A stretch of DNA of 20,979 nucleotides from Lactifluus volemus (lineage: Eukaryota; Basidiomycota; Agaricomycetes; Russulales; Russulaceae). The translations under genes were made by a program, and so were the position numbers. This document shows, piece after piece, positions 1 to 8,573 of the stretch. The notes beneath the pieces were generated by a model that was not told where the DNA came from, did no database searches, and saw only the letters and a list, made by a program, of their open reading frames with translations. Location: NCBI GenBank assembly GCA_022376515.1, contig WTXI01000508.1, positions 1 through 20,979 on the forward strand. Direction: 5' to 3'. How positions within the stretch are numbered: position 1 is the stretch's first letter; the number at the start of each line of letters is the position of its first letter.

Positions 1-368
1 CAGAGTTCAATTTCATCTTTATGACGCAAAAACAGACTGTAAGGGCATCTAGCGCTTGTGTTCCTGCATACCACGGTTTCCCTCAGTGAGAGTTCATGCA
101 CGCATGGCCGGTGCGACAAGTATGACGTTATTCCGTCTCGGTCTTCCGAGACACCAGCGAGATCCCTATTATTCTTTTTACTTTTTATGGTCGAAAAACA
201 TGGTTCATGAGGCCGTGTGCTTGTTGTCGCTCTCGCCGACTGATCCAGCGCGTGTGGTCAGCATGTTTGACATCGCCCCGGGTCTTATCAGAATCAGTCC
301 GATGACTCCAATCCAATGTCAGTAGAGATATCTTTTTGCTTCTCGATATCCAAAGCAAGGTCATCAAT
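1..368. other. left-edge intergenic stretch
   Basis: This stretch lies downstream of the taspase-like remnant on the minus strand. Short open frames exist on both strands (for example about 56-325 plus and 185-391 minus), but none shows a recognisable motif, a splice pattern or a convincing start. I see no RNA gene or repeat here. Any gene beyond the left edge cannot be judged. Confidence 0.5.
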
Positions 369-1457
369 CTACTCCCCTGATTGAACCCCAACTTTCATAC
401 TTGGTGACTCGATAGCCCAGAAGGACGCGCTTACGGACCGTGGTGTCTTGGTCCCATTTACGCCCTGGGTAGAACCAACCACTTTTTGATGAGTTTCAGT
501 TCGGTTCGCGCCGAGACGACAAAATCCGTAAAGACCGACGTCGCCTACACGACCAGAGGACTTGAGGACCAGACCCTCGCTGAAACAAAATCGACAGGGC
601 GGGATTAAGCATTGGGGATGACGACGATGACGTCAGCAGTTCGTACCTCGACACTCCAGCGGAGACATGGATGTCTCCCGCATCATCCAAGGGCATCACA
701 GCACCGATAGTATCCTGCCGCGCATGCAGCGAATCAACACCAACGCCGGCACCTGGCTCTGCGACCTCGATGGAGGCAGCAGCTGCTGCTGCTGCAAGAT
801 GCCTTTGCAGCTGCTGCAGCTGCCGCAACATGCCTTTGCAGCTGCTGCAGCTGCCGCAACATGCCTTTGCAGCACCTCCCGTTCCTCTTGCTCCCACCAC
901 GCCTTCCAAACACGCCACTCCTCTCTTTCCCTAGGCGCAACCATCTCTCCAGGCTCTCTAACCAAACAACCTCACGCACAAACTTTGCAGCTCCCTCACC
1001 CACCACCATCAACGGCGGTACGCGACCCATCGACGACTCTCCTCTTCCTCTTGTGTCTAGCACTCGTCGAGTCATCACAGGATTACGCACGCCACGCACA
1101 CCCCCGACACTTCCAAATTCAAACGATGACGACGCGTCCGAGTTGGAGTTTGTGGGGTTGGAGGCCGCCGTTGTCCATGAGCGCCGCGTCGCGTTCTACG
1201 TCTCCGTCAAACGTGATGTTCGAGCCGTAACCTGCGTTAAAGTTGGGGTCGTCTTCGAGCGCGGCGATGAGTCTGGTTGCAGTGTTCAGCGTGGACGACG
1301 TGGTGGTGCCGTTGATTGCGCCGGCGCCGGGGGCTTTGGGGGAGAAGGTGGTAAGCGTGGAAGAAAGGGCTGCGCGGAGGCTGCGTCTAATCAAGGAGTC
1401 GGAAGAGGGTGGGTGGTACCCTGCGCCGCCATGAGCATCGACAATGTAGAAGGGCAT
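369..1457 (-). pseudogene. TASP1: taspase / isoaspartyl peptidase (threonine aspartase) family, frame-disrupted remnant
   Basis: This family comprises Ntn-hydrolases that cut themselves in front of a catalytic threonine. The N-terminal piece (1457-1119) begins MPFYIVDAHGGAGYH and later has NAGYGSNITFDGDVERDA, both family hallmarks. A second piece, in another frame (about 1160-880), has VGGVRGVRNPV and GRVPPLMVVGEGAAKF. A third frame (about 800-665) has the catalytic segment DTIGAV followed by AGVS. A plausible intron (about 656 down to 589) then joins to EGLVLKSSGRVGDVGLYG, which matches the family's GRVGxxxLYG block. The frame then runs to a TAG at 369-371, ending in a piece (SASFWAIESPSMKVG) that resembles the family's C-terminal strand. 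Two frame changes are not explained by introns: one near 1150-1160, and one at the 31-bp tandem repeat in the variable linker. About 80-100 residues between the GRVG block and the C-terminus appear to be missing. Family assignment is strong; calling it a pseudogene is inference from these breaks. Confidence 0.72.
799..875. repeat. 31-bp tandem repeat, about 2.5 copies
   Basis: Copies start at 799, 830 and 861. The first two are identical over 31 bases, and the third matches only for its first dozen or so bases. The unit begins ATGCCTTTGCAGCTGCTGCA and ends GCTGCCGCAAC. It is CAG/CTG-rich and is preceded by a short GCT run (about 778-795). Because 31 is not a multiple of three, each copy shifts the reading frame of the overlapping taspase-like gene. 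It lies in the family's variable linker just before the catalytic threonine. Slippage-type expansion is the likely origin. Confidence 0.9.
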
Positions 1458-2361
1458 TGAGGCGCCGACGTTGTTTGCTCTCGATCCCTACTCATCAAAG
1501 TGGTACACGAAATGATTAGTTGAAAACTTGTTCAACAGTCCCCTCGGCGTGTAAGTTATATCATATTCGTGTGATAATGTAGCGATACGGAGGATCCACA
1601 TACTAGAGCAGAAGCGCAAGCGTCAGCGTCAAGACATTGAACCGCAGCATCTAGGGTTGACTCACGTAATAGAATGAGGATCCAGAATAAGAGGAGCATG
1701 CAGTCCTCTGCGCAAACAGGGAAAGCAGTCAGCACAGATTTCGGTGATTAGCTCAAAACAAACCATTGTCTCGCCTGCTTCTTTCTCGGAAGCTACTCAT
1801 ACGCATTAACCTCCCGATCATCTGGGACAAGGCTAGTGTCATATCCTACCGGGCGCGCGATAGGCCGCTCTGACACAGACATGGACAAACCCGCCCCGGA
1901 TGGTCCACCCTCGCCTTTCCCTCGACCCCATTCCCCACCAAAAGCTTCATTCCAAAATCTCTGCATTTCAAGTGACCTAGTATCAGTAAGAGACTAACTC
2001 GATAATCCTTGCTTGATCTGCTTGGTGACCAAAGCAAACGTGAACGGCAGCTCAAAGATGATCGTTACAACCACCTCTGTCAAGATTGGTGTAGGAGGGA
2101 ATCACATGAACACGCGGTGAGGAATGAGGAAGACACATAGGGTAAGGAGGATTCCAATGGCAACGAATGAATCATCATTTTACCGGAGAGAAGGACTCAG
2201 ATCCACCAGGCCAGTGGAAATTGCGTGGAGATGTGGACCACGATGCACGAAAGCCGCGGAACATACTTAAAACGCGTCCGGTCACAAACACATCACATTA
2301 CGTCACGTCACACCTGCACGCGTCCCTCCTCCAGGCTCATTGGCAGCTGTATCAACCCATG
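1458..2361. other. intergenic region upstream of RNH202
   Basis: About 0.9 kb separates the taspase-like remnant (whose 5' end faces this stretch) from the RNase H2B gene on the plus strand, so it holds the promoters of both. The short open frames inside it have no recognisable motifs and no splice logic. I see no RNA gene and no long repeat. Confidence 0.5.
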
Positions 2362-3763
2362 ATGACACACATTGGCGTCCTCCCATTTGGTATGTCCCAT
2401 TCACCACAATAACCACGAAGGAATCTCAAATCTGTCACCTTCAGATCTCTTAGATACTATCACCCGTCGCATGAACGAACGTGATGGCTTTACACCGACG
2501 TCATTTCTGCGGTTACCACATCCTAGAACAGGTCCCTCTTTCGTCTTCGAGAGGCACGATTCACTTTGTTCAACCTTGAGTTCCAGATATCCCATCTTTG
2601 TTTCTGCCTTATCGTCGTGGCCAAGTCGCAAGCCGTGAGCAAGAGAATGAGTGGCAGATCCTGGAGGTGCAATGCGTGTCGCCACCGAATGAACGATCTT
2701 GGTTCTTCACAGAGGGTGAAGTCCTTTCAGGTACTTATCTTCTACCGCCCATTGTTTGCTCCGAGGCCTTACAACTCAAAACCCAAACGGACAGACGGGA
2801 GACTTCTTGTTATGACGCCAATCGACCCTACCTTCCTTCTCATACCCATACTTCAAGTCCTCAGTCCCGTATGTGAAGGGCTTTACCGACACCCTTTCAG
2901 AACCATGCTCACTGCTTACCCTAGAGGAATGGCTCTACCGGTATCTTCCAGCCCTTGGATGATATATTCGATGAAGCCGCGCAAAAGATTGTCAAAGGTG
3001 TCAATGAAGGTGTCACAAACAATACATCACCTATCTTGCAGGAAGATATACTGTCTCTAACGAGATATGATTGCATTGTCGGCGCTTTGAGAAGGATATG
3101 CGATTTCCAAAGTACGTGATCCGTGATCCTCCAAAGGCCAGCTTTACAAACCAGTGTACACAGTCATTACCCCAGAACTCACGGTATACCGTTATTCGGA
3201 AGACAGGGTGATCGAATACCTACAAGCAAAGGTCTCCCGATTGTCGAGACACACAGTGGCCGAGAAATCTCGCACCGTAATCCGCAGCCTTGCCAAAGAC
3301 GGGTTGATGGAAGATGGTAAAGAGCACTTGCTTGAGCGTAGGCATTTACGTTGGACAAGTTGCCTCCAGCACACGGCTGACTGCTTTGTTTGTCTTGTAG
3401 TGGGGCGCATCAGGTCTGCATGTAATCTTGTCTCGCAATATGTTACGCATGATCTGTATATCGCGTTGGTCGCGAAGTACGAGTACGTATGATCATAGGT
3501 ATGACCACTTCTCTTGATTAACAGGCATCTTGGGTTTCTGCAGCTTTACTCAGCTTGATGCACACGTCAAAGCGCTGAAGGACGAGGAGGTTGCCTTGGC
3601 ACTTGCGAGCTCACGGACAGCCAAGTCCCGCGTGGGCGTCGCTGAAGGAGATGAGGGCAAGAAGCGTAAAGCAAAATCAAAAGTGTCGCATGGAGTGGGG
3701 AAGCTGCAGAAGGTTGACGTATCTGGGATGGCAAAGATATCCTCATTTTTCCAGAAAAAATAG
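2362..3763 (+). CDS. RNH202: Ribonuclease H2 subunit B (Rnh202/RNASEH2B-like), 320 aa, 8 exons
   Basis: This is the non-catalytic scaffold subunit of nuclear RNase H2, which removes single ribonucleotides and RNA:DNA hybrids. Exons: 2362-2389, 2445-2531, 2587-2730, 2795-2868, 2925-3111, 3176-3316, 3401-3482, 3544-3763. Introns are 54-84 nt with GT/AG ends, and the total of 963 nt is in frame. Visible family signatures in order are FLRLPHPRT, LPYRRGQ, WQILEVQCVSPPNERSWFF, SDGRLLVMTPIDPTFLLIP (the triple-barrel core), FQPLDDIFDEA, and LTVYRYSEDRVIEYLQAKV (start of the winged-helix part). The lysine-rich tail ends GMAKISSFFQKK. Residues 310-317 fit a PCNA-interacting box, I313-x-x-F316-F317, with methionine where glutamine is usual; the human subunit has a comparable C-terminal box. 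Length is close to the roughly 310-residue human protein. The start ATG gives a short first exon (MTHIGVLPF), as expected for the family; this small exon is the least certain part. A decayed partial copy lies at 5516-6100. Confidence 0.9.
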
Positions 3764-3794
3764 ACTGGATATGCTAATCCGTCTCTTTCTCGCG

Positions 3795-3975
3795 CTCTGA
3801 TGTGGCGTCGGGATGAAGTGATTGGCCTTGCTGATCGAGGGGCCAAACCGAGAGGACCACGCAGCTCTAGAGCACGGAAAGAAACTCGGGCCTGGGTACG
3901 CAATAACATGCCGGGCCAAGGGATGACTCGGATGGCTTGCGTGACGTATTGTCGTTACAAGGTTGTCCAAGGTTC
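3795..3975 (-). pseudogene. inverted fragment: promoter and 5' end of prpD (mitochondrial presequence)
   Basis: Read on the minus strand, an ATG at 3909 opens [18 protein letters not shown]. This is nearly identical to the first residues of the intact prpD gene at 6217 ([18 protein letters not shown]). DNA similarity continues in both directions: upstream into the prpD promoter (GTCATC..CTTGGCCCG just before the ATG) and downstream to ATCAGCAAGG and CATCACTTC-like stretches near 3795. There it ends, before any enzymatic domain, so this copy cannot encode the enzyme. The fragment faces RNH202 tail to tail. Its frame stays open into the antisense of the RNH202 last exon (to about 3550), which I regard as chance. 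The boundaries are estimated by eye. Confidence 0.82.
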
Positions 3976-5242
3976 ACAACTACAAAGTTCAGTCGGATCC
4001 TTAACCGGGTTTAACAGTGCTTAATGCCCCATTAACCCACCTATTAGAATGATAAGACAATGGCTTGGTGTTATTGAAATCTCAGGAGCTAGACGTTGTC
4101 TAAGTAAATAGACGAATACCAAGGAGAAAACATGAAAGGTCTTCAGCATCATAATAAACACACAGTGTCCACCATTGTAAGGTTGATGCCTAGCGCACCT
4201 TCAAGTATCTGAACTGACAGATTGTGACGTAGCGATTTGAAGGAGACAAGAGGCGAAAGATGGAAGACTTAGAGACAGACTATTCAAGACGAAAGTGATC
4301 TATTTGATGCCCTTCACTGGCCATTAGGCTAGGCCTTATATCTAGTTTGCTGTAGATCTTAGATAAATGCAGAAAGTCAACAAATCTGGCAAGTCTCAAC
4401 GGTGAGCTCAAGAAGTTATTCGTGAAACAAGTGTGAAACACCAAGACAATAAGGAAGAGAGAAAAAATGGTATGAAGGAGGGAGGATGTGAGACTTTGTC
4501 CGCTGGGACGCTGCAATGGGCAACGCCCCCGATGGGCTCGGCCTCACAGATGGCGCCCGATGATGCAAAGAAGGAAAGATGGAGCAGCATTAGAATGAGA
4601 AACACGGTCAAAGCGTTGTCTCGTAGAACCGGCCTTTAAGGAAGAAAAAGTCTAAGTGGGGTTGAAAAATAAGTGATCTAGCAAAGTAAGAAGTCCAAGA
4701 AAGTCTTATCAAGGTCCCGTCAAACGGATGATACCTGGTATGTGCAAATGCCCGTGTTCGAATACTTGGTCGATAAATATTTTCTTCGTGTCGGGGTCGA
4801 TCGATGTCGAGGTGGTGAAACGAATTGAATACGAGGGTGGACGCAAGATCGATGGATGGTCGAATGTGGACGGAATCGGAGGCAAACGTGAGGGCTACCT
4901 TACACCTGTGTCCCAGAGACACCACATATATGGATATATGTGGGGAGAGGGAGGTGAATAGGGATTGTATCGTCAGACTGTATAAATATGTCGCGTTGAT
5001 GGCAAGTTGGAATCCATCACATCCATAACGAGTCCGGGGCCCGACTGCCAGTGGAGCACTTTTGACACACAGAAGCTTTCTTCTTCTGGAAATGGTCAGC
5101 ACGTCATTATCCATGAAAGGGGAGGAACTTGAATGGATCCACCAGGAGGGATGAGAATCATGGGACCATATGTGTCCAAAAATGGAGCTGCCCCAATAAC
5201 CGGGAATATTGGCACTATTTCTGCAATTGTCACATCCTATCA
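3976..5242. other. gene-poor spacer within the duplicated region
   Basis: About 1.3 kb lies between the inverted prpD fragment and the hairpin cluster. It contains a long minus-strand open frame (5243-4608) without motifs, low in coding character and rich in Ser, Ile and Phe. It also has a minus-strand frame whose first ATG (about 4594) gives a short leader-like start, MLLHLSFFASSGA, but no supportable gene. A small perfect hairpin sits at 4922-4943 (9-bp arms CCACATATA/TATATGTGG, 4-base loop), and a TATAAATA string lies at about 4980. I could not align this stretch to either RNH202 or prpD by eye. Confidence 0.45.
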
Positions 5243-5541
5243 TGAATGAAGCCTTCTGTCATATTCTCAGTTACATTGGCAACATTGCAACCAAAAACAT
5301 GACAGAAGGCTTCATTCAGTGGTGTCCTACATGTGTGTCAGTATCTGGGAAACAACAGATACTGACACACATGTTTAGGGATACCCTTGTTGATCACTAT
5401 CTGTGATACTGTCCCACAAACACCATATATTTTTGAGTGCATTCTGGAATATATATGGTGCTTGTGGGTTAGTGATCCTGAACACAAAAAACACTGACCC
5501 ACTTTCCTGTTAGTGTTGGCAGATCCTGGAGGGAAAGTGTC
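5243..5541. repeat. cluster of four consecutive inverted repeats (stem-loops)
   Basis: Hairpin 1 has perfect 20-bp arms at 5243-5262 and 5299-5318 (TGAATGAAGCCTTCTGTCAT and its complement) with a 36-base loop. Hairpin 2 has perfect 19-bp arms at 5329-5347 and 5356-5374 (ACATGTGTGTCAGTATCTG) with an 8-base loop. Hairpin 3 has arms at 5405-5430 and 5451-5477, near perfect over the inner 18 bases (CACCATATAT/ATATATGGTG at the core) with a few mismatches outside. Hairpin 4 is weaker, pairing about 5490-5506 with 5528-5541 (CACTTTCC/GGAAAGTG core). The arms of hairpins 2, 3 and 4 share a related core, roughly GTGxGTYAGTrATC. The last hairpin runs into the 5' edge of the RNH202 partial copy. I recognise no transposon ends. 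A nested short palindromic element or miniature transposon relic is possible but unproven. Confidence 0.85.
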
Positions 5542-6100
5542 ATTCTTGGATCAAGTGCTTAACTCTTGCTGCTCACTATTCACTCTAAGGTCTTCAACTT
5601 GAAGCCTAAAACACAAATGGACAGACTGGAGACTTCTTGTTATGACATCAATCAATATATGTTCAAAGTACGCGGTGTGTGATTCGGAAGATAAAGTGAT
5701 CATACAAGCAAAAGTCTCGAGACACACAATGGTCGAAAAATCTCCCGCCAGAATCCGCAACCTCGCTAAAGACGTTGATAGATGGTAAAGAGGACCTGCG
5801 TGAGTGTAGGTATAAAGTTGGACAAGTTGCCTACAGTACATGCTGACTGTTTTGTTGCCGAGTACGAGTACGGATTATTACAGGTATGAGCTTTACTCTT
5901 GATGCACATATCAAGGCGCTGATGGACGAGGAGGTTGCATTGCAGCCCAAGTCCTGAGTGAGCGTCATAGTTTGAGATCTAGATGAGGGCATGCCAGTGA
6001 GGCATAATGAAAAATGAAAAAGTGTCGCATAGAGTGGGGGTGCTGCAGAAGGTCGAAATATCTGCGATGGCAAAAGATCCTGAAAAAATAAGGTAGAATT
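5516..6100 (+). pseudogene. decayed partial copy of RNH202
   Basis: Nucleotide similarity to the intact gene at 2362-3763 is clear in blocks. TGGCAGATCCTGGAGG (5516) equals part of RNH202 exon 3. The stretch around GGAGACTTCTTGTTATGAC (5628) equals the intron 3/exon 4 junction area. TATTCGGAAGA-, GTCTCGAGACACACA- and AAATCTC-like stretches (about 5690-5760) match exon 6. GTTGGACAAGTTGCCT (about 5817) matches intron 6. CTTTACTC..CTTGATGCACA and GGACGAGGAGGTTGC (5891-5937) match exon 8, and the PIP-box end is recognisable at about 6060-6092. Most of exons 4-5 and exon 7 are missing, and in-frame stops and indels occur throughout, so no subunit can be made. It lies immediately upstream of the intact prpD gene, on the same strand. 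Confidence 0.85.
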
Positions 6101-6216
6101 TCTGAACCAAAACGCAGAAGTGACAGATGTAACGTAAAACGGTCGGCTCTTGGCTGGAGACTGGAGTGGTGTAAACAAGCAAGTCATCATCACCTTTGGC
6201 CCGTACGAATCCCGTC

Positions 6217-8231
6217 ATGTTGTTGCGTGCCCAGGCTCGAGTTTCTTTCCGTGCTCTGGAGCAGCGTGGTTCTCTCGTTTTTTGCCCTCGAGTCCAGGCC
6301 GCCTCTATCTCCTCATCAGCAAGGCTAATCGCTCCATCACGTCATACTAGTAACCCAATCCCTTCCTCACCTTCGTCTTTCACCTTCGTCCGCACCATGT
6401 CTACTCATTACGGAGAGTTGGCCGTTCGTCCACAGCCCGACAAAGTTGTCCAAGAGATTGCCGACTATGTTCACAACTACAAAGTTGACTCGGATCTCGC
6501 ATGGGAGACTGCGCGTCTTTGCTTGATTGACACTATCGGTTGTGGTCTCGAAGGCCTTCGTTTCCCCGAGTGTCGAAACCTACTCGGTCCTGTCGTCGAG
6601 GGCACCATTGTTCCCAATGGTTGCTTCCTGCCATTCGTTTGTCATAACAAACCCACGCTGATTTCACTCCCTCAGGAACCAAGGTCCCTGGGACTAATTA
6701 CCAACTCGACCCGATTCGCGGAGCTTTCAACATCGGCACCATCATCCGCTGGCTCGACTTTAACGACTGCTTCCTCGCTGCAGAATGTATGCTGCATCCC
6801 CTTACTACTCGTGCCACGTCTCTTGGCCGGATAATAATTGAAATGACATCATTCCAGGGGGTCACCCGTCCGACAATCTCGGAGCCATTCTCGCTGTTGC
6901 CGACCACCTCGCACGCCAGGGTCAGCATGTCACCGTCAAAGACATTCTCGAGGGTATGATCAAAGCGCACGAGATCCAGGGCGGCCTTGCGCTACTCAAC
7001 TCGTTCAACCGCGTCGGCCTCGACCACGTTGTCCTCGTCAAGGTCGCGTCCACCGCGGTCGTGTCCAAACTTCTGTACGTAGACCCTCTTGAAGACCCTT
7101 TTGGGGTTTTATACCCCCCAGAGGCGTGCGATAGTAGTGACGCCACGTCCTTGTTTTCAGCGGCCTTTCGCGCGACCAAACCGTCGACGCCATCTCTCAT
7201 GCCTGGGTGGATGGCCAATCGCTCCGCACCTACCGCCACGCGCCGAATACGGGCTCGCGCAAGTCTTGGGCTGCCGGCGACGCGTGCTCGCGCGCCGTCA
7301 ATCTCGCTTACCTCGTCAAGAGGGGTGAGCCCGGCGTACCCTCCGTGCTGACCGTCAAGGAGTGGGGCTTCTACGACGTCCTGTTCAAGGGCAAATGGTT
7401 CGAGTTTCAGCGTCCGTATGGTTCCTACGTGATGGAGAACGTGCTGTTCAAAATATCTTATCCCGCCGAGTTCCACGCACAGACGGCCGTCGAGGCTGCT
7501 CACATCGTTCACGGGAAGCTCACCGCTCTCGGTAAGACGTCGGATGATATTAAGAGCGTGCGCATCCGCACCCAGGAGGCTGCTATCCGCATTATCGACA
7601 AGCGGGGCCGACTCGCCAACTTCGCCGACCGCGAGTACGGTTTTTTTTTTCCTTTTCCCTCGTAGATGTGCAGTCCTTGACAGAACCAACACCTTTATGC
7701 GCACAGCCACGCAATCAGCTATATGGTTGCTTATCCCCTCATCCACGGATACCTCAACTCGGAGAGCTAGTCCGCCCTTCTTTCTTATCTCACTATGTTC
7801 CGTGCTCACAATCTGCACAGCACAGACAAATCTGCTGCCGACCCGCGCATCGACGCACTCCGTGCTAAGATTCGCTGTGTCGAGGACAAGCGCTTCAGTG
7901 TGGAATATCACAACCCGGACAAACGCTCAATCGGAAATGCACTGCTTGTAGAGCTGAACGATGGCACCGTTCTTGACGAGGTCGAAGTTGAGTACCCAGT
8001 TGGGCACAAACGCCGTCGTGAGGAAGGCATACCGCTTTTACTCGCCAAGTTCCGTCGGCATATCGGACATCACTTTGATGAGGCACACCAGAAGAAGTGA
8101 GCTTTCCTCCGCCATCAAGCTATTCTCTGAAACTAAATTCCATGTTCAGGATCTTAGACACCCTATCAGACGCGAAGTCGTTATGGGCGCTTCCCGCTGA
8201 CAAGTTCACAGACCTCTTTGTCAAACCCTAA
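6217..8231 (+). CDS. prpD: 2-methylcitrate dehydratase (PrpD/MmgE family), mitochondrial, 541 aa, 7 exons
   Basis: The enzyme dehydrates 2-methylcitrate in the mitochondrial methylcitrate cycle, which clears propionyl-CoA. Exons: 6217-6619, 6676-6786, 6858-7074, 7161-7634, 7707-7769, 7821-8096, 8150-8231 (1626 nt, in frame). Family signatures are [30 protein letters not shown] (about 140-155), [20 protein letters not shown] (about 159-178), [46 protein letters not shown] and the C-terminal [13 protein letters not shown]. The first 60 residues are rich in Arg and Ser and nearly free of acidic residues, as expected for a mitochondrial presequence. A second in-frame ATG at residue 61 (6397, MSTHYGEL) would give a protein without it. 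Intron donors are mostly canonical, but intron 1 uses GTTGCT and intron 5 uses GTCCGC. The gene's promoter and presequence are also present inverted at 3795-3975. Confidence 0.93.
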
Positions 8232-8573
8232 CATATGTTGTGAGAAGGCTCACAAAATGGCATCAGTCACTTACCCAATGCAATATGATAGTAAAAACGG
8301 GTGCTGGCGTGTCACAAATAATGAGCAGAGCTGATGCAATGAACGCATGACCATAGCATAAGGCATTACACGTGAATTACTTCTATGCGATTGAAACGAG
8401 AGCTTGGACGAGTCAGATCTAGACTGACACGATGGATGAAAACAGGCGGAACGTGAGGCAGTGATTGAACAACGTCCAGGAGAACAGAAAGAAATGAGAT
8501 TTTGGAACAATTCTAGCACAGGCTACAGGACCCTGCAGTGGGCGACCGTGACTGAGCTCTTGATTCGGAACCA
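8232..8573. other. convergent 3' intergenic region
   Basis: This is the gap between the stop of prpD (plus strand) and the stop of the hypothetical gene on the minus strand. It should hold both 3' untranslated regions. I see no gene, RNA gene or notable repeat. Confidence 0.55.

Noticed and set aside
361..460. Possible retrotransposon-like frame (VRKRVLLGYRV) downstream of the taspase remnant
   Set aside because: The resemblance is a few residues only; the same DNA in the taspase register gives a better explanation as the gene's C-terminus.
3550..3909. 119-residue minus-strand frame from the prpD-like start into RNH202 antisense
   Set aside because: The second half is simply the antisense of the RNH202 last exon, so it is a shadow frame.
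4408..4594. Short leader-like open frame on the minus strand suggesting a small secreted protein
   Set aside because: The start MLLHLSFFASSGA is suggestive, but no mature domain, convincing intron or cysteine pattern follows.
4608..5243. 211-residue open frame on the minus strand
   Set aside because: No motif, no splice pattern and irregular composition; it overlaps the first arm of the hairpin cluster and begins at its edge. Most likely chance.
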